DNA from: Maratus speciosus | Lineage: Eukaryota; Arthropoda; Arachnida; Araneae; Salticidae | NCBI GenBank assembly: GCA_963932465.1 | Contig: OZ010799.1 | Location: forward strand, 155,740,761-155,804,760 | DNA: 64,000 bases | Direction: 5' to 3' | Shown: one piece after another, positions 46,086-57,640 of the stretch | Layout: the number at the start of each line of letters is the position of its first letter | How positions within the stretch are numbered: the first letter of the stretch is position 1 | The notes under the pieces: model-generated | What the model was told of the DNA's origin: nothing | What the model saw: the letters and a program-made list of their open reading frames with translations, nothing else | Database searches by the model: none | Made by a program: the position numbers and the translations under genes

Positions 46086-46900
46086 AAAAAATCCTATATA
46101 AACTCAAAAGAATAAGCAGGGTTCCCTTTGGCTTTTGGCTAACTTTAGAAATTTGGCTAATAAACAAACAAACAAAAAAATTGGAGCCAAATGAAAATAA
46201 TGTTAGCTGTAATTTCGACGTGAAGCATTGGTTCTAAAAAATTTCCTCAAACTCCCTAACGAACCCTGTTAAATATGTGTTCCAATGTTTTATAATTTTT
46301 TTGGATCAGTTATTGACCTGAATTCAAATCAATCTCTGTATATTATAAAGGACAAACGTGTCGGTCCCTAGCTCTGACGTCCTTTTCACGGCGGTAACAG
46401 CAGAGGATTAAATTTAACTTTTATTGCAATTTTTTAAACTTCTAAATATATACATTATCAACTTTTACATCGCCGAATGGGGAAAAAAATGTAATTTCCA
46501 ATGCATTTTGTTTGAAAACAAAGTATCACAATTTGTTTGAAAATTGTATCTTGATTTGTTTGAAAATTGTATCGTTATTTACTTAATTTTTATTGTTTAA
46601 AAATAATTTTCAAGCATGATTTTTGTTTAATCTATCTCTATTGCGTTCAGACCATTACGAAAGATAACTCCGTTTGTACTTAAATTATTATAAATAACTC
46701 AGCATTTGTTTTCAGCTTATATTCCATAACGCAATTAAAATATTCATCAATTAATAAATAACGCAATTAAAATATTCATCAATTAATAAATAAAGCAATG
46801 AAATATATAAATAAAACACAAATGTAAGACATGAAATCGAACCACGCGCTTTGACCATTGAAATGAACAGAATCAAAAAAGCTGATTGTAAATAGTGATC
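46086..46900. other. No gene recognised
   Basis: Contains a short direct duplication of acgcaattaaaatattcatc (about 46729 and 46762). Otherwise unassigned. Confidence 0.45.
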
Positions 46901-47634
46901 TTAAGGGGTCTCAGGACTCTTAAAGCTTCAAAATTTTCGAAATTTTAATTTTCTTAGCTGTTAAGCTCCTATCTTTTTGATATAATTGTTTCTTTGAAGT
47001 TCCCATTAGAATAGAAGTTATGGCTTTTAAAATTATACCCGTAGAATAGCTGAAGCGGCGTTTCTGAAACTTTTGAAGTCATTTTTCTCCAAATGACTTT
47101 TTGGGCATAACGCGCAGGATATCTCAAAAACGTCTGAAATATTCAAAACATATGTTTCATGTTAGTCTGTATAAACTGAACCTAAAATTTCCTTTTTATT
47201 GTTCAAAAAAATATATTTTTTAGTTGATTATACTGTTGAAATTTTCAAAATTTTGTATTAGCTCAATACAACTTTGTATTAAAATATAAAAATGCTTTAA
47301 ATACAAATTTATTTGGGTTTAGGATAATTATTGAAATCTGAAGTATAAGTAGGTACCAAAATTTCCATTCTAGTTGCAATATTTATTTTGTAATCGTGCG
47401 CTTAATCTGCTATGCCAATTTTCTGCTCGTCAAATATCTGACAGTTTGGAGCGCCCTATACATGCTAATTCTGCATCTTGCATTTTTTTAAATAGATGAA
47501 ATGAAAGAACATACTTATATCGTTCATCCCAATTAAAATTATGGTTTTAAACCATGTACATTTTAAGATATTAAATGTTGAAAATTGTCTCTTTTTTTCA
47601 TTTTTCCAATTTTAAGAGTCCTGAGGCCCCTTAA
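46901..47634. mobile_element. TTAA MITE family T1, copy 3 (best ends)
   Basis: TTAA at 46901-46904 and 47631-47634. Inverted ends GGGGTCTCAGGACTCTTAAA and TTTAAGAGTCCTGAGGCCCC differ at one position. The body aligns with copies 1 and 2. Its right TTAA is shared with the next element. Confidence 0.85.
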
Positions 47635-48212
47635 GGGGACCGGAAAAGCAAAATTCAAGCAAAAAATCGATTTTTATTTTTTCATATCATTAAATCGTTT
47701 AAACTTTAATTTTTCTAACGATGTGTCACATATGTTTATATATAAAAAAATAAGTGTTGAAATTATTCATTCTTTTCTAAGAGTACTACTTCACAGCTTA
47801 ATGGCCATTTAAATCTTTAATTGACTTTTTTTTTTTTCAAAATTTGGATTTTTCATGTTTATGTTCCTTTTTTTCAATATCTATTAAACTTAAGAACTCA
47901 GATTTTTTGAAATACTTATATTATGTTATATTGTATAGTTTAACACAGGGATTTAATGATTTGTTGAGAATTATTTAATTTAGGCAGTGAAATTTTACCA
48001 AAAATGCTAATTTAAAAATGACTTTCAATAAATAATTAATAATTAATTTTGAGTTTGACTTAGAAAAAAAATGGTCTGTTAAAATAGGTAAATCATGTTA
48101 TTCTAACTACTCTAAACAATCTAGACCTCTATCTTTCACCATTTCTGAGAAAAAGGTACACAAAGTTGGTGAATTTAGCATGGCGGAGATAGAGCTTTCC
48201 CGGTCCCCTTAA
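47631..48212. mobile_element. TTAA MITE family T3, abutting T1
   Basis: TTAA at 47631-47634 and 48209-48212. Inverted ends GGGGACCGGAAAAGC / GCTTTCCCGGTCCCC (one mismatch). Interior non-coding; the plus frame 47585-47812 crosses the border and is chance. Confidence 0.8.
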
Positions 48213-48598
48213 GCGATTTCTCTGGCTGTTAACTTCTCCCATGACGCCAATGCGAAAGGATCGCTTTAAATAAATTTCAAAATTTTATTTAAACGCATTA
48301 TTGCTATTTTTCATATAATATGATTTTTGGTATTGTTAGCGAGCACACGAAAAATATATTAACACTATTTCTACCTGTGTCATACGACACCTTTTAAAAG
48401 ACTTCGATTTATGCTTTTAAATCAGTTTTCATCATTGAATTTTCATCATTGTCTTCAATCATTGAAGACTTTTTTATGCTTATTACGTTCAAAGACTACG
48501 AGCAAAATAAACATGTCAAAGTTATTAAAAGGTGTCATTTGATACCGGTAGAAATATAGAGTTAAATGTACAAAAAAATTCTATTAGCGTTATCAGTT
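48213..48598. other. No feature recognised
   Basis: AT-rich spacer up to the TA before the pogo MITE. A gtgtcatacgacaccttt / aaggtgtcatttgatacc inverted pair is present at about 48376 and 48530. Confidence 0.4.
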
Positions 48599-49254
48599 TA
48601 CAGTAGAACCTCTTTTATCCGAAACTCTTTTTACCGAAACTCTCGGTTAACTGAAATCCTTTTTAAAAGCTTTTTTTTGTTTAAGCTATCACATTTTTTG
48701 TGTGCAAAATCCATTTTTAAAACTATTTTTTTTTTAAGTACCATATTCCTTGTGTGCAAACGGTCCTTTCAGAACTACGAGTACTTATAAATATTTTCGA
48801 TCCCCTTTCTTAGAGTGCCTTTGAATTTAATTTGAGCTCCCGTAAGTTGCGGAGTGGAACGAAAAAAAATGAACAAATTAGAAATTTTGAAGCTTTTGTG
48901 TGTTTTGCATGGTTGGAGCAGCAGGAAGACTGTGATACTGGTGAACTAATAATATATTAAAAAAACTCCTTGATAGAGCTTCAAGCCAATCGAAACTGCG
49001 ACAAACAAAACATTTTTCCAAACTCTTGTGATATCTGTAAAATGTACTTAATTTCAAAATGTTATCCAGGTAATTTATTCTTATTTCTATTTTGCTATTA
49101 ATTTATTTTTATTAAGCACTTCTTACCGTAATAATAAATATTTCATATATTTCTCCTTAATCTTAAAACTAAAGAATTCTCGATTATCCGAAAATTTCGA
49201 TTTTCCGAAAGATGGTCAGTCCCAATTACTTCGGATAATCGAGGTTCTACTGTA
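48599..49254. mobile_element. pogo/Tigger-type MITE family P1, copy 2
   Basis: TA at 48599-48600 and 49253-49254; ends CAGTAGAACCTCTTTTATCC and GGATAATCGAGGTTCTACTG are inverted. Body matches 10495-11144. No intact frame. Confidence 0.8.
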
Positions 49255-49609
49255 TTTGGTTTTCACCTATATTATGTAACCCGACAAGCCCGGATTTATC
49301 CCCTTGTATAAACTAATAAACAAAATGGAGCTAAAAAATCTATCTAGCCCAATTAATCTCTAGCGATAACGATTAATCTATGACACGAATCTTGAGTTAA
49401 CTCGAGATTCGGAATAGCATTTAATGGGTTATACTTGCGATATCAGGAATATGTTGTTAACGATTTTAATGTATTTTGAGATTCAAAAACAGCGAGTTAA
49501 CACCACTGTAAAAAAAAATAAAAATAAAATTTTCTATCATTTGAAATGCCTACATTGTAAAACAAGACAAATGTTTCATAATCTATAATAATAAAAACAA
49601 AGTTTTTTT
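49255..49609. other. No feature recognised
   Basis: Unassigned sequence with an A/T tract near 49507-49530. Confidence 0.4.
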
Positions 49610-49779
49610 GGCTATCCCTGATTTTTGGAAAGTTTTCAGCCTAGTTTTTATAGTTTATTAATCAATTTTCTCTATGCAGAATATTGGGTTTTAGGATGCA
49701 ATTTATTTTTAATGAAACATTTTAAGCTGCGTAATTGAATGTATACATGTAAAAGTAACAAAATAATATTAATTTTATA

Positions 49780-50590
49780 ATACTAGGAGGGGTCTGCCCC
49801 CCTGCTCGCTACGCTCATCAACACCCCGCGTAATCGCTTCGCGATTCCGTTCGGTATCGCGAAGTAAATTTATTTTCTAGCCAACTCCAGAAGAAATTGT
49901 TTCGCGTTTCCCTTCTGGATCACTTCGCGATTCCTCATTTTCTATGCATTCAATTTTTAGATTCCACTTGTCATAAACGCGCTCCTCCCCAACTTCTGAA
50001 GATTTTATTTCCTTACCTCCAAGCAGGTAATCATTAGAGGTTACAGAGTTTCATAATTAAAAGAATTATTAAATATAAAATCGTTAAACAGGGTAAAATT
50101 TATAATATATTTGAATAATTACAAATTAAATAAAAATTATATATATAGTGCTACTAATATTGTAAATAGCATTTAATTCTTGTAAATTCTTGTAAATAGC
50201 ATTTAATTCTTGTGCTTAAAAATAATGTAAATAGTTCAATTAAGCTCTATTCATAAGCTGATATTAGTTTTTATTGCATTGAAATATCTCAATTTGTTGA
50301 TTTTCTGCAAGCAAGTAAACCCTATTGTATTTCAATGGGAGTCTATGGAAATTTGGCAAAATACTGGAAATAGCCCCAAGTTGGCACTACTTTTGGCGAC
50401 TCATTTTGGTCGCCAAATTTGGCGGTATATTGCTAATTTGGCGACAAACTTGGCAACGTTTGGCGACTGAGTCGGGACCCCTCCCTTGGTAACCCCCCTT
50501 ATTGCGTCAGAAAGCTCTGACCAATGAGATGCGTTTCACGGTATCTACGCAGATTTTCATTGGTCCATTTCCAAAGTGTTACTTTTTTTA
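49780..50590. mobile_element. Probable inserted element of unknown class
   Basis: Lies between two pieces of the dispersed repeat. It begins near GGGGTCTGCCCCCCTGCTCG with a gctcgctacgctcatcaac motif also seen in 8292-8310, and contains a direct repeat of ttgtaaatagcatttaattc (about 50158 and 50187). No coding frame; class not determined. Confidence 0.4.
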
Positions 50591-50723
50591 TATATAGAAG
50601 GATTAATGTTAATAATAATATTGATGGTAATTTATCCTGTTTATCTGAAAAACATGTTTGTTGAACAGTTGAGAATGGATAGTATCCGAAAAACCTATAT
50701 TCGGGTTTGAGAAAACTGATTAA

Positions 50724-52041
50724 TAGGGTAACTCTAGGATAGATGGCCATAGTTTTTAAAGATTGAAATAAAAATTCTTAGAATGCAAATACAAGAAATG
50801 TTTATGCATATTTGAAATCCTTATACATATAATCATCATATTTTGGTCAAAAAATAATTAAATATCGAGAACAAAAAGTGGGAAACAAAATTCAAATTAA
50901 AATGGCAGATGGCCATCTCTGCTTCAAGTCGAGGAGAGATGGCCATCCAATACAAGAAAGGAAAAATGAAGTTAAAATAACACATTTCATGTAGTTAATG
51001 ATGAAAAACACATAGAAATTTGTAAAGATGCAATTATATCACGGAAAATTAGTGAATAAAATTTGAATAAACACCATTTTAAGTATAATTTCAATCCTTC
51101 ACTTTTCGTAAAATTTTTCACCATTTTTAGTAAAGTTCTTGATAGTTTTTGCACGTTTCATGGAACCACTTTTGGCACCTTATGCATTGTATTCAGTAAT
51201 CCTTTTTGGTTGTGGTATTATATTCTTCTCCACGATCAACACAGTGATCCTCATCCAATTCTACCCCCTCGGAATCTGTAGAATCTAATAATTTCAATTG
51301 TATTTCATCTTCTTTACTGCTGGAAGTGTCGTGTATTTGTTTTTTTCTCGTGTTTATTTTAGACTTTTTCACGGTTTTAAGTTTATTTATCAACTGTATC
51401 GGTTAATGAGATGAACGTCCCGAAGTTTTTCAATATTTTCTGAAACAAAAGTACATTGTTAGACCGTATTATATTATTGTTATTGAAACATTTATATTAG
51501 TTAAAATTTAAATAATTATATCAATTAATATAATTATAAACATAAAAATTATGTAATTATTTTAAAAATAATTATATTTAGTTAAAATCCTCACTTTGTA
51601 TAATTTTAAAATATTGATTATAGGTGACCATCTCTCCTCGATTTGATGTGGCCATCTATCCTAAAACTGATGGCTAGGTTGTCACCCAATTTAAAGTGTC
51701 ACTCCGACATTATACGTCTTTGTATTAGACTTAAAAGTAAAGATTGGATAATATACGTGCCTTAAAAGTCCTTATAGTACAATAAAGTCTAACATACGTA
51801 ATGCAAAACATTCAGATACCTAACTCAACAAAAATATCCAACTACTAAATTAAATAAACATTAAAATTACACTTTTTTTTATAATTGAAAAATACAGCTG
51901 TACGTCGCAATGAATGAACACGTAGAACTATTTCTTACGAAAAAGTTTATGCTGCAATCAAACATTTTTTTAATTTTTGAACATTTGAACATTTTGACGG
52001 GCCATCTCTCCTCTATGGACATCTATCCTAGAATTACCCTA
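50724..52041. mobile_element. pogo-type element with TA duplication, deleted
   Basis: TA at 50724-50725 and 52040-52041. Ends GGGTAACTCTAGGATAGATG / CATCTATCCTAGAATTACCC are inverted with one mismatch. Subterminal gatggccatctct and agagatggccatc blocks repeat inside both ends, probable transposase binding sites. A transposase C-terminal fragment lies inside on the minus strand. Confidence 0.75.
51115..51393 (-). pseudogene. Transposase C-terminal fragment with PHD-like finger
   Basis: The minus frame 51393-51193 is basic then acidic (KKSKINTRKKQIHD, later DSTDSEGVELDEDH). After its stop the same frame continues IQCIRCQKWFHETC, the C-x2-C...WFHE-x-C pattern of the small zinc finger that ends many pogo/Tigger-type transposases. 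The acidic linker before it is also usual. DNA-binding and DDE domains are absent. The in-frame stop at about 51193-51195 and the truncation make it a pseudogene. Confidence 0.55.
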
Positions 52042-52290
52042 CACTATAAAAACTACTCGCGCTATAAAAACTACTCGGAAGGATACGCGCTTCCGAAAGT
52101 CAATGGCAGCAAAATAAACTTTGTTTTTATAAATGTTTCTTGAAATTTCAAAAATATATTGGTTTCCGATGTTTCTAAAGATACAAAACCTTTTTTTGTA
52201 ATAATAATTAACTTAGAAGAGGTTATTCTATATTTTCGTTTGTGGTTTCATAATATTGTTTTAGATTATGAAACATTTGTCTTTTTTTAC

Positions 52291-53050
52291 GGTGGAATCG
52301 TGCTTAAGAGCCGATAATACCACTCTATTTCCTTATACTGTTTAAAAACGGAGACCTTCCCTTAAAAAAACTGAGAATCACAAAGCCAATTTGTTTTTTC
52401 TCTCTCTGTTTCATAAAAAAGGAAAATCAAAGAATCAAAGAAAAAAGTGAGAAATAAGCTAATTGATTTTGCTCTCTAATACTTAGATTAATCGCCAATG
52501 TCCCATTCTAATTTTTTATTTATAAATTTACATAACAAAAAGTCAGTTTACTCTTTTAATTCAAAACTCTCATTCAAAATAAACAAAGAGTCATTCAAAT
52601 TTTCTATAATTTGAAATGTTTATCTTTAAAATATCTTTAAACTTTATCTTATAATTTTCACATCTGATTCATTGCTTAACTTCCCCAGAGTTTGATAGAA
52701 ATATTCTTCATTTTTCTCTTCTTTAAATTAGAAGTAACACTTCTTGAGCATGAATTCAGTAAGATGATGTTTTCAAAAATTAATTAACTAGCTAGCATTT
52801 CTTCTGGGAAGAGTTGCATTAGTTTTTCTACATGTACAAAAGTAATTAAATTGACATTTTAAACTGAATACTTGAAAAAGTAAATTCAACGTTAATGGTT
52901 TTACGTTAATGTCATTCTTTCTTTAAAAAATTAGCAAAATTATGAATTTAAAAAAGTTTTTAAAATTTCTAATTTTTTTTTATTTTTTTTTTATTTATGT
53001 TTTTTTTTACTTTGTTTGCTCCCAGTGCAGATTTTACTTTTATTTCAAAC
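52291..53050. other. No feature recognised
   Basis: AT-rich spacer with T tracts near 52973-53010. No gene. Confidence 0.45.
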
Positions 53051-53057
53051 GCTTTTT

Positions 53058-54098
53058 AGTTCACAGGCTATCAAAGCCTGAGAGCTAATGTGCCCGTCAG
53101 TTCTGTATGCACGTATGCACGTAGCGCGATAACTCTTGATAGAAACATCCGATTTGCTTCAAAAAAAATTTCTAGATTCATTCTCATAAGGTGCTTCCCT
53201 GATTAGTTTTGGGGGTTCATCGGTTAAGTATAAAGGGGAGAACGGGGGCACCCCCCCTAATTTAGATAAATGTGTTTTTCAGGCAGAATTTCCCGATTTG
53301 CATCAAATTTTGTAAATAGGTTCATCCTAATAAGGTCCTTCTCCGATTACTTTTGAGGGGTTATTGGCTAAGTATAAAGGAGGGAACGGGGGCTAACCCC
53401 CCTTAATTTAGATAAGTTGGTTTTTCAGGCAGAATTTTCAGATTTGCACCAAATTTTGTAAATAGGTTCATTCTGATAAGGCTCTTCTTTTATTACTTTT
53501 GGGGGGTTCATTGGTTAAGTATAAAGAGGGAAAGGGGGCCTAAGACCTCCCCCTTAATTTAGATAAATGGGTTTTTCAGGCAGAATTATGCGATCTGCAT
53601 CAAAAGTTGTAAATAGGTTAATTCTGATAAGGCTGTTCCCTGATTACTTATGAGGGTTGAATGGTTAAGTATAAAGGGGGGCTCGAGGGGCTAATCCCCC
53701 CTTAATTTATATAAATGTGTTTTTTTTTTGGCAGAATTATCCGATTTGTCTCAAATTTTGCAAATAGGTTCATTCGGATAAGGTACTTTTACTAGTTTTG
53801 GGGGTCCATTGGTTAAGTATAAAGGGGGAACGGGGGGGCTAATCCCCCTCCTTAATTTAGATAAATGGGTTTTTCTGTCCGATTTGCTTGAAATTTAGTA
53901 TACCGGTTTATTCTGATAAGGCGCTTCCCTGATGAGATTTGGAGGCTCATTTGTTAATTATAAAGATGGGAAATAGAGGGGTGGGGCTAATCCCCCTTTA
54001 ATTTATTTTTCGAGGGCATTGTTCTTTGAAATAAGAGTATAATATACAATTAGTGTGAATAGCCTGTGAGCTCAATGCCATCAGTTTAACTGGGCACA
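53058..54098. mobile_element. Hairpin-ended element, family F3, copy 2
   Basis: Left stem AGTTCACAGGCT / AGCCTGAGAGCT, right subterminal AGCCTGTGAGCT then caatgccatcagtttaactg. Five units of about 148 bp (taatttagataaat at 53258, 53404, 53555, 53703, 53853). Shorter than copy 1, so unit number varies between copies. Confidence 0.65.
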
Positions 54099-54490
54099 TT
54101 TCAATTTATTTATTTATTTATTTACTTGTGGTGCATTTAGATTTCTTTCAAAAACTATGCAAACATGTAAAAAAAAAAATATATTTTTTTCTTTTTTTCC
54201 CCATTTTTTTTTGTCCTTTTTGTTGTCCTTTTATTCCTTCTTAAATATATAACAAATTAGAATACCCAGAGAAATGTACTTCATTAATTACTAAAAGGGG
54301 TTAAATATAAAACATTTTCATATTTAGGTTTCACCGAAAAGAGAAATGAGAATGTTCTACATCATTCACGAATGATGAAAATAAGCATAAAAGTAAAAAT
54401 AAAATAAAAAAACATGAATAACCTGTATGAAAATCTGAAATGCGTTTTAAATAACACTTTTATTACTGTTTTTCTTAGCAATTAACGAAG
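54099..54490. other. Spacer with (TTTA)n
   Basis: (TTTA)n at about 54107-54123, T tracts, no gene. Confidence 0.45.
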
Positions 54491-55295
54491 TACAGAGGTG
54501 TGAAAATTATTAGAATAATTGTGAAATTTACAGTAAAATCTTGTTATGTTAAAGAAATTTTGTTATATTATTTAAAAATATATTGATACATTTAATATTT
54601 AGAGTACATCCTCTTATTTTTTTATTAAAGATTCGATACGTCTTTGTATACTTTGTATGAGTTATTAGCAATTAATTTGTATTTCATTGCCATGGTACCA
54701 AATTTGGATGAGTCTTTTTATCAGACCATTCTTGTCTGTGATGTTGCATTTCCTTATTTTTTTTCTTTACAATGGCCCAAACATTCTCTATGGGGTTCAT
54801 ATCTGGACTGTTTCCAGGCCATGGAAGTGTTTTCTTTAATTAAAAATTAAAGGAATGCAACATCACAAACAAGAATGGGGTGATAGAAAAACTCATCCAA
54901 ATTTTGCACTGTGACAACGAAATACAAATTAATTGCCAAAAACTCATACAAAGTATGCCAAGACGTATCGAATCTTTAATAAAAAACAAGGGGATGCACA
55001 GTGTGGATCCCCAGGGGAAACAAGTGGGATAAAATATATTTCACCTAATATAAACAAGATTCTCACCAGAAAATTTTAAATAAATTTTATATTTTTAACT
55101 TTGGAGGAAAATCGCTGAAAATTTGCTTTTTCTTATTTAAAAATAAAATTTAACTATTATTCCGTTGAGAATTCTATATTTAGAGACATTTTTGCTTGCC
55201 CCTCAAGGGGTTAAACATATCAATATTTTTAAAATAATATAACAAGATTTTATTGTAAATTTCACAATTATTTTAATAACTTTCATACCTCTGTA
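54491..55295. mobile_element. Tc1-type fold-back element, copy 2
   Basis: TA at 54491-54492 and 55294-55295, ends CAGAGGTGTGAAAATTA (left) and its diverged inverse. As in 1620-2221, both arms hold the Tc1 transposase tail head to head (the catalytic-end block at about 54770-54835 on the minus strand). A small insertion at 55007-55214 separates the right arm from its end. The plus frame 54644-54850 is the antisense of the transposase. Confidence 0.75.
55007..55214. mobile_element. Possible TTAA MITE inside the fold-back
   Basis: Absent from copy 1. Right end CCCCTCAAGGGG then TTAA; left CCCCAGGGG with a lost TTAA. Weak. Confidence 0.4.
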
Positions 55296-55509
55296 TATTA
55301 TTCCTTCCTTTCAGTATTTTTCTTGCCTTTTTAAAAAACACATTTATATCTCTTTTAATAAAGATATTTAAAATACTGATATAAAATGTGCATAGATTTA
55401 AGAGAAATCACTTCAAAAAATTGGAAAAACGTATTTCACTTCTAAAAAATATATTTATGAAAGAAAAATCTAAAATCACAATAAATTCCACAGAGTTTAT
55501 ATAGCATTT
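55296..55509. other. No feature recognised
   Basis: AT-rich spacer. Confidence 0.4.
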
Positions 55510-55960
55510 TTAGATTACACAAACACTTTCAAAACTCTGTAAAATAAACGTACAAAAAAAAAAATAAAAATGTGATTAAAATATAAAATTTACCATTACT
55601 CGAAAAATAATTCTTTTGAGATTATTATTTCTAGGATTACTCAAAAACTTTCAAAACTCTGTAAAATAAAGGGTACAGAAAAAAAAAAAATGTTTCGACT
55701 GAAATATAATATTTACTATACTTGAAAAATAATCATTTTAAGATTATTATTTTTGAGATTACTCAAAAGTTTTCAAAACTCTGTCAAAATAAAGGCAAAG
55801 GAAAAACACATTTGACTAAAATATAATATTTACTAGTACTCGAAAAATATTATTATTTTTGACATTATCTAAACACTTTTAAAACTCTATAAAATAAAAG
55901 TGCATAAAAAACACATATTACTATAATATTTACTATTACTCGAAAAATAATAATTTAAAA
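55510..55960. repeat. Four diverged tandem units of ~105-123 bp
   Basis: actttcaaaactctgtaaaat recurs near 55524, 55647, 55769 and 55874, each followed by an A tract, aaatataatatttact and tcgaaaaataat. Confidence 0.7.
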
Positions 55961-56207
55961 CTAGTCTAATAATTGAAAAGTTACTATGTCAACTGTAACT
56001 TTTAAAAGGAGATTTGCATCCCAGGGCTGCAAACATAAAGACAGTTTCTTTTGTAGCTCTTTTTTGAAAGAAACAAACAAATGAAACAAAAGAATCAAGG
56101 ATAAGATTATCTTAACTGATATATTCCTATACTGATGTCTGGTTTTAGAGCAAAAATTTCTTTGCATTTTTTATTTAAAGATTTACATAATAAAAAGTAG
56201 AGTACTG

Positions 56208-56256
56208 GCGGCTTCAGCCAGGGTGTCCCGGGCTCGAATCCTGGTCCGGACATTTT
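56208..56256 (+). other. tRNA-like 3' half (B box)
   Basis: CTGGC / GCCAG stem, then GGGCTCGAATCC (an excellent B box) and GTCCGGAC, as in the 3' half of a tRNA. The 5' half is not recognisable. A decayed tRNA-derived repeat or tRNA pseudogene. Confidence 0.4.
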
Positions 56257-56618
56257 TCGCCCAGTTGGAAATTTACATCTAATAATAAAAAGTGTTTTAA
56301 ATTATTATTCAAAATTATCAAAATCTTTCAATTTCTCCGTAATTTAAAATACTTATTTTTTAAAATATTTTTAAACTCTACCTTAAAATTTTCATATAAA
56401 TTCTTTTAATTTCCCTCGAGATTGATAGTATTTTTTTTTCTATGAATTCGTAGAATCTATTTAAATTAAAATTAACACTTCAATATGAATTTTCTTATAC
56501 GGAGTTCTCAGAAATGAACTAATTAACATTTCTCGTGGGAATTATTTCACTACATTTCCTAAATTCATAAAAATAACTAAATTAACATTTTAAACTGAGG
56601 GCATGAATAGAGGAATTC

Positions 56619-56661
<43 letters not shown>

Positions 56662-57640
56662 CGTTTCTTATTTTATAAAGTGGCAAAATTATAAATTTTG
56701 GAAGGTTTCTAAAAATTTTAATGGGTTATTTTCCCCAGTTTTTTTTCAGTTTGTATGTTTTAAATATAGATTTTGTATGATGAAAAACCACTGTTTTGGG
56801 TAAGTTTGCAATAATCATGAATTTAGATATCTTTTTGCAGATTATATAGATACTCAGATATATATATCTCTCTCTCTCGTTTTTTCTTTTAATCTAAATA
56901 ATAAAGCCAAAATACAAAGTATGTATCACTTTCTCTCTCTCTCTCTCTCTTTTTTTTCTTTTAATCTAAATAATAAAGCCAAAATACAAAGTGATGGAAA
57001 GAATATGTCTTTCCAACAAACTTTAACTTTTATCTATAAACTATGATGTTATTATATACGAGGCAGCATATAAAAAAAAGCATTCGTATGTCTATAATGG
57101 AACCTGAACTAGGTTAAGTGCATGTCTTGGTAAAGTATCGTACAGATAAAATTTACGATACTAATAAATCTACAAAAGTCATCGAAATTACGATTTATAG
57201 TTGTGTAGGACATCATGAGGGCATAACAACGAAATTTACAGCTGACCTTTGACCAGAAGGACCACACACACGGAATAAAGTAAAAATAAATATAACTGGG
57301 TACAGCAAAAACTCAACCTATAAGGTTGCGCCACATAAGTTCAGAGTCGACCAATGATATTCGCCTGTATAGATGGGTGGCAACTCTGTATGCAAATTTT
57401 CTAGCTATATAGTATAATTTTATGTTTGCATAAATAATGTAAACAGGACAATGTCCGTTTTTTTTTTGTTTTTTTTTAGTGTAAGTAAGAGACAGACTTC
57501 ACTTGCAAATTTTATCCCAATGCTGATGGCAGCAAAAAAAATAAGATGCTGTGGTTGGATTTTAGCAGATTGCTGTACCATGTATAACATATAAAATATA
57601 TATATATATAAAAATAAGTTACCCCAACATTGGCTTAAAA
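56257..57640. other. Unassigned, with simple repeats
   Basis: Poly(T) then (TG)n at 56620-56661; a duplicated block of about 65 bp at 56877-56992 (cttttaatctaaataataaa twice) bordered by (TC)n. (AT)n near 57596-57610. No gene. Confidence 0.5.

Larger units (their letters stand above)
49610..52290. repeat. Second copy of the 2820-4900 repeat, split by two insertions
   Basis: Homologous pieces are about 49610-49775, 50590-50724 and 52042-52290. The pieces between are an unrelated insert at about 49780-50590 and a pogo-type element at 50726-52039. Confidence 0.55.
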
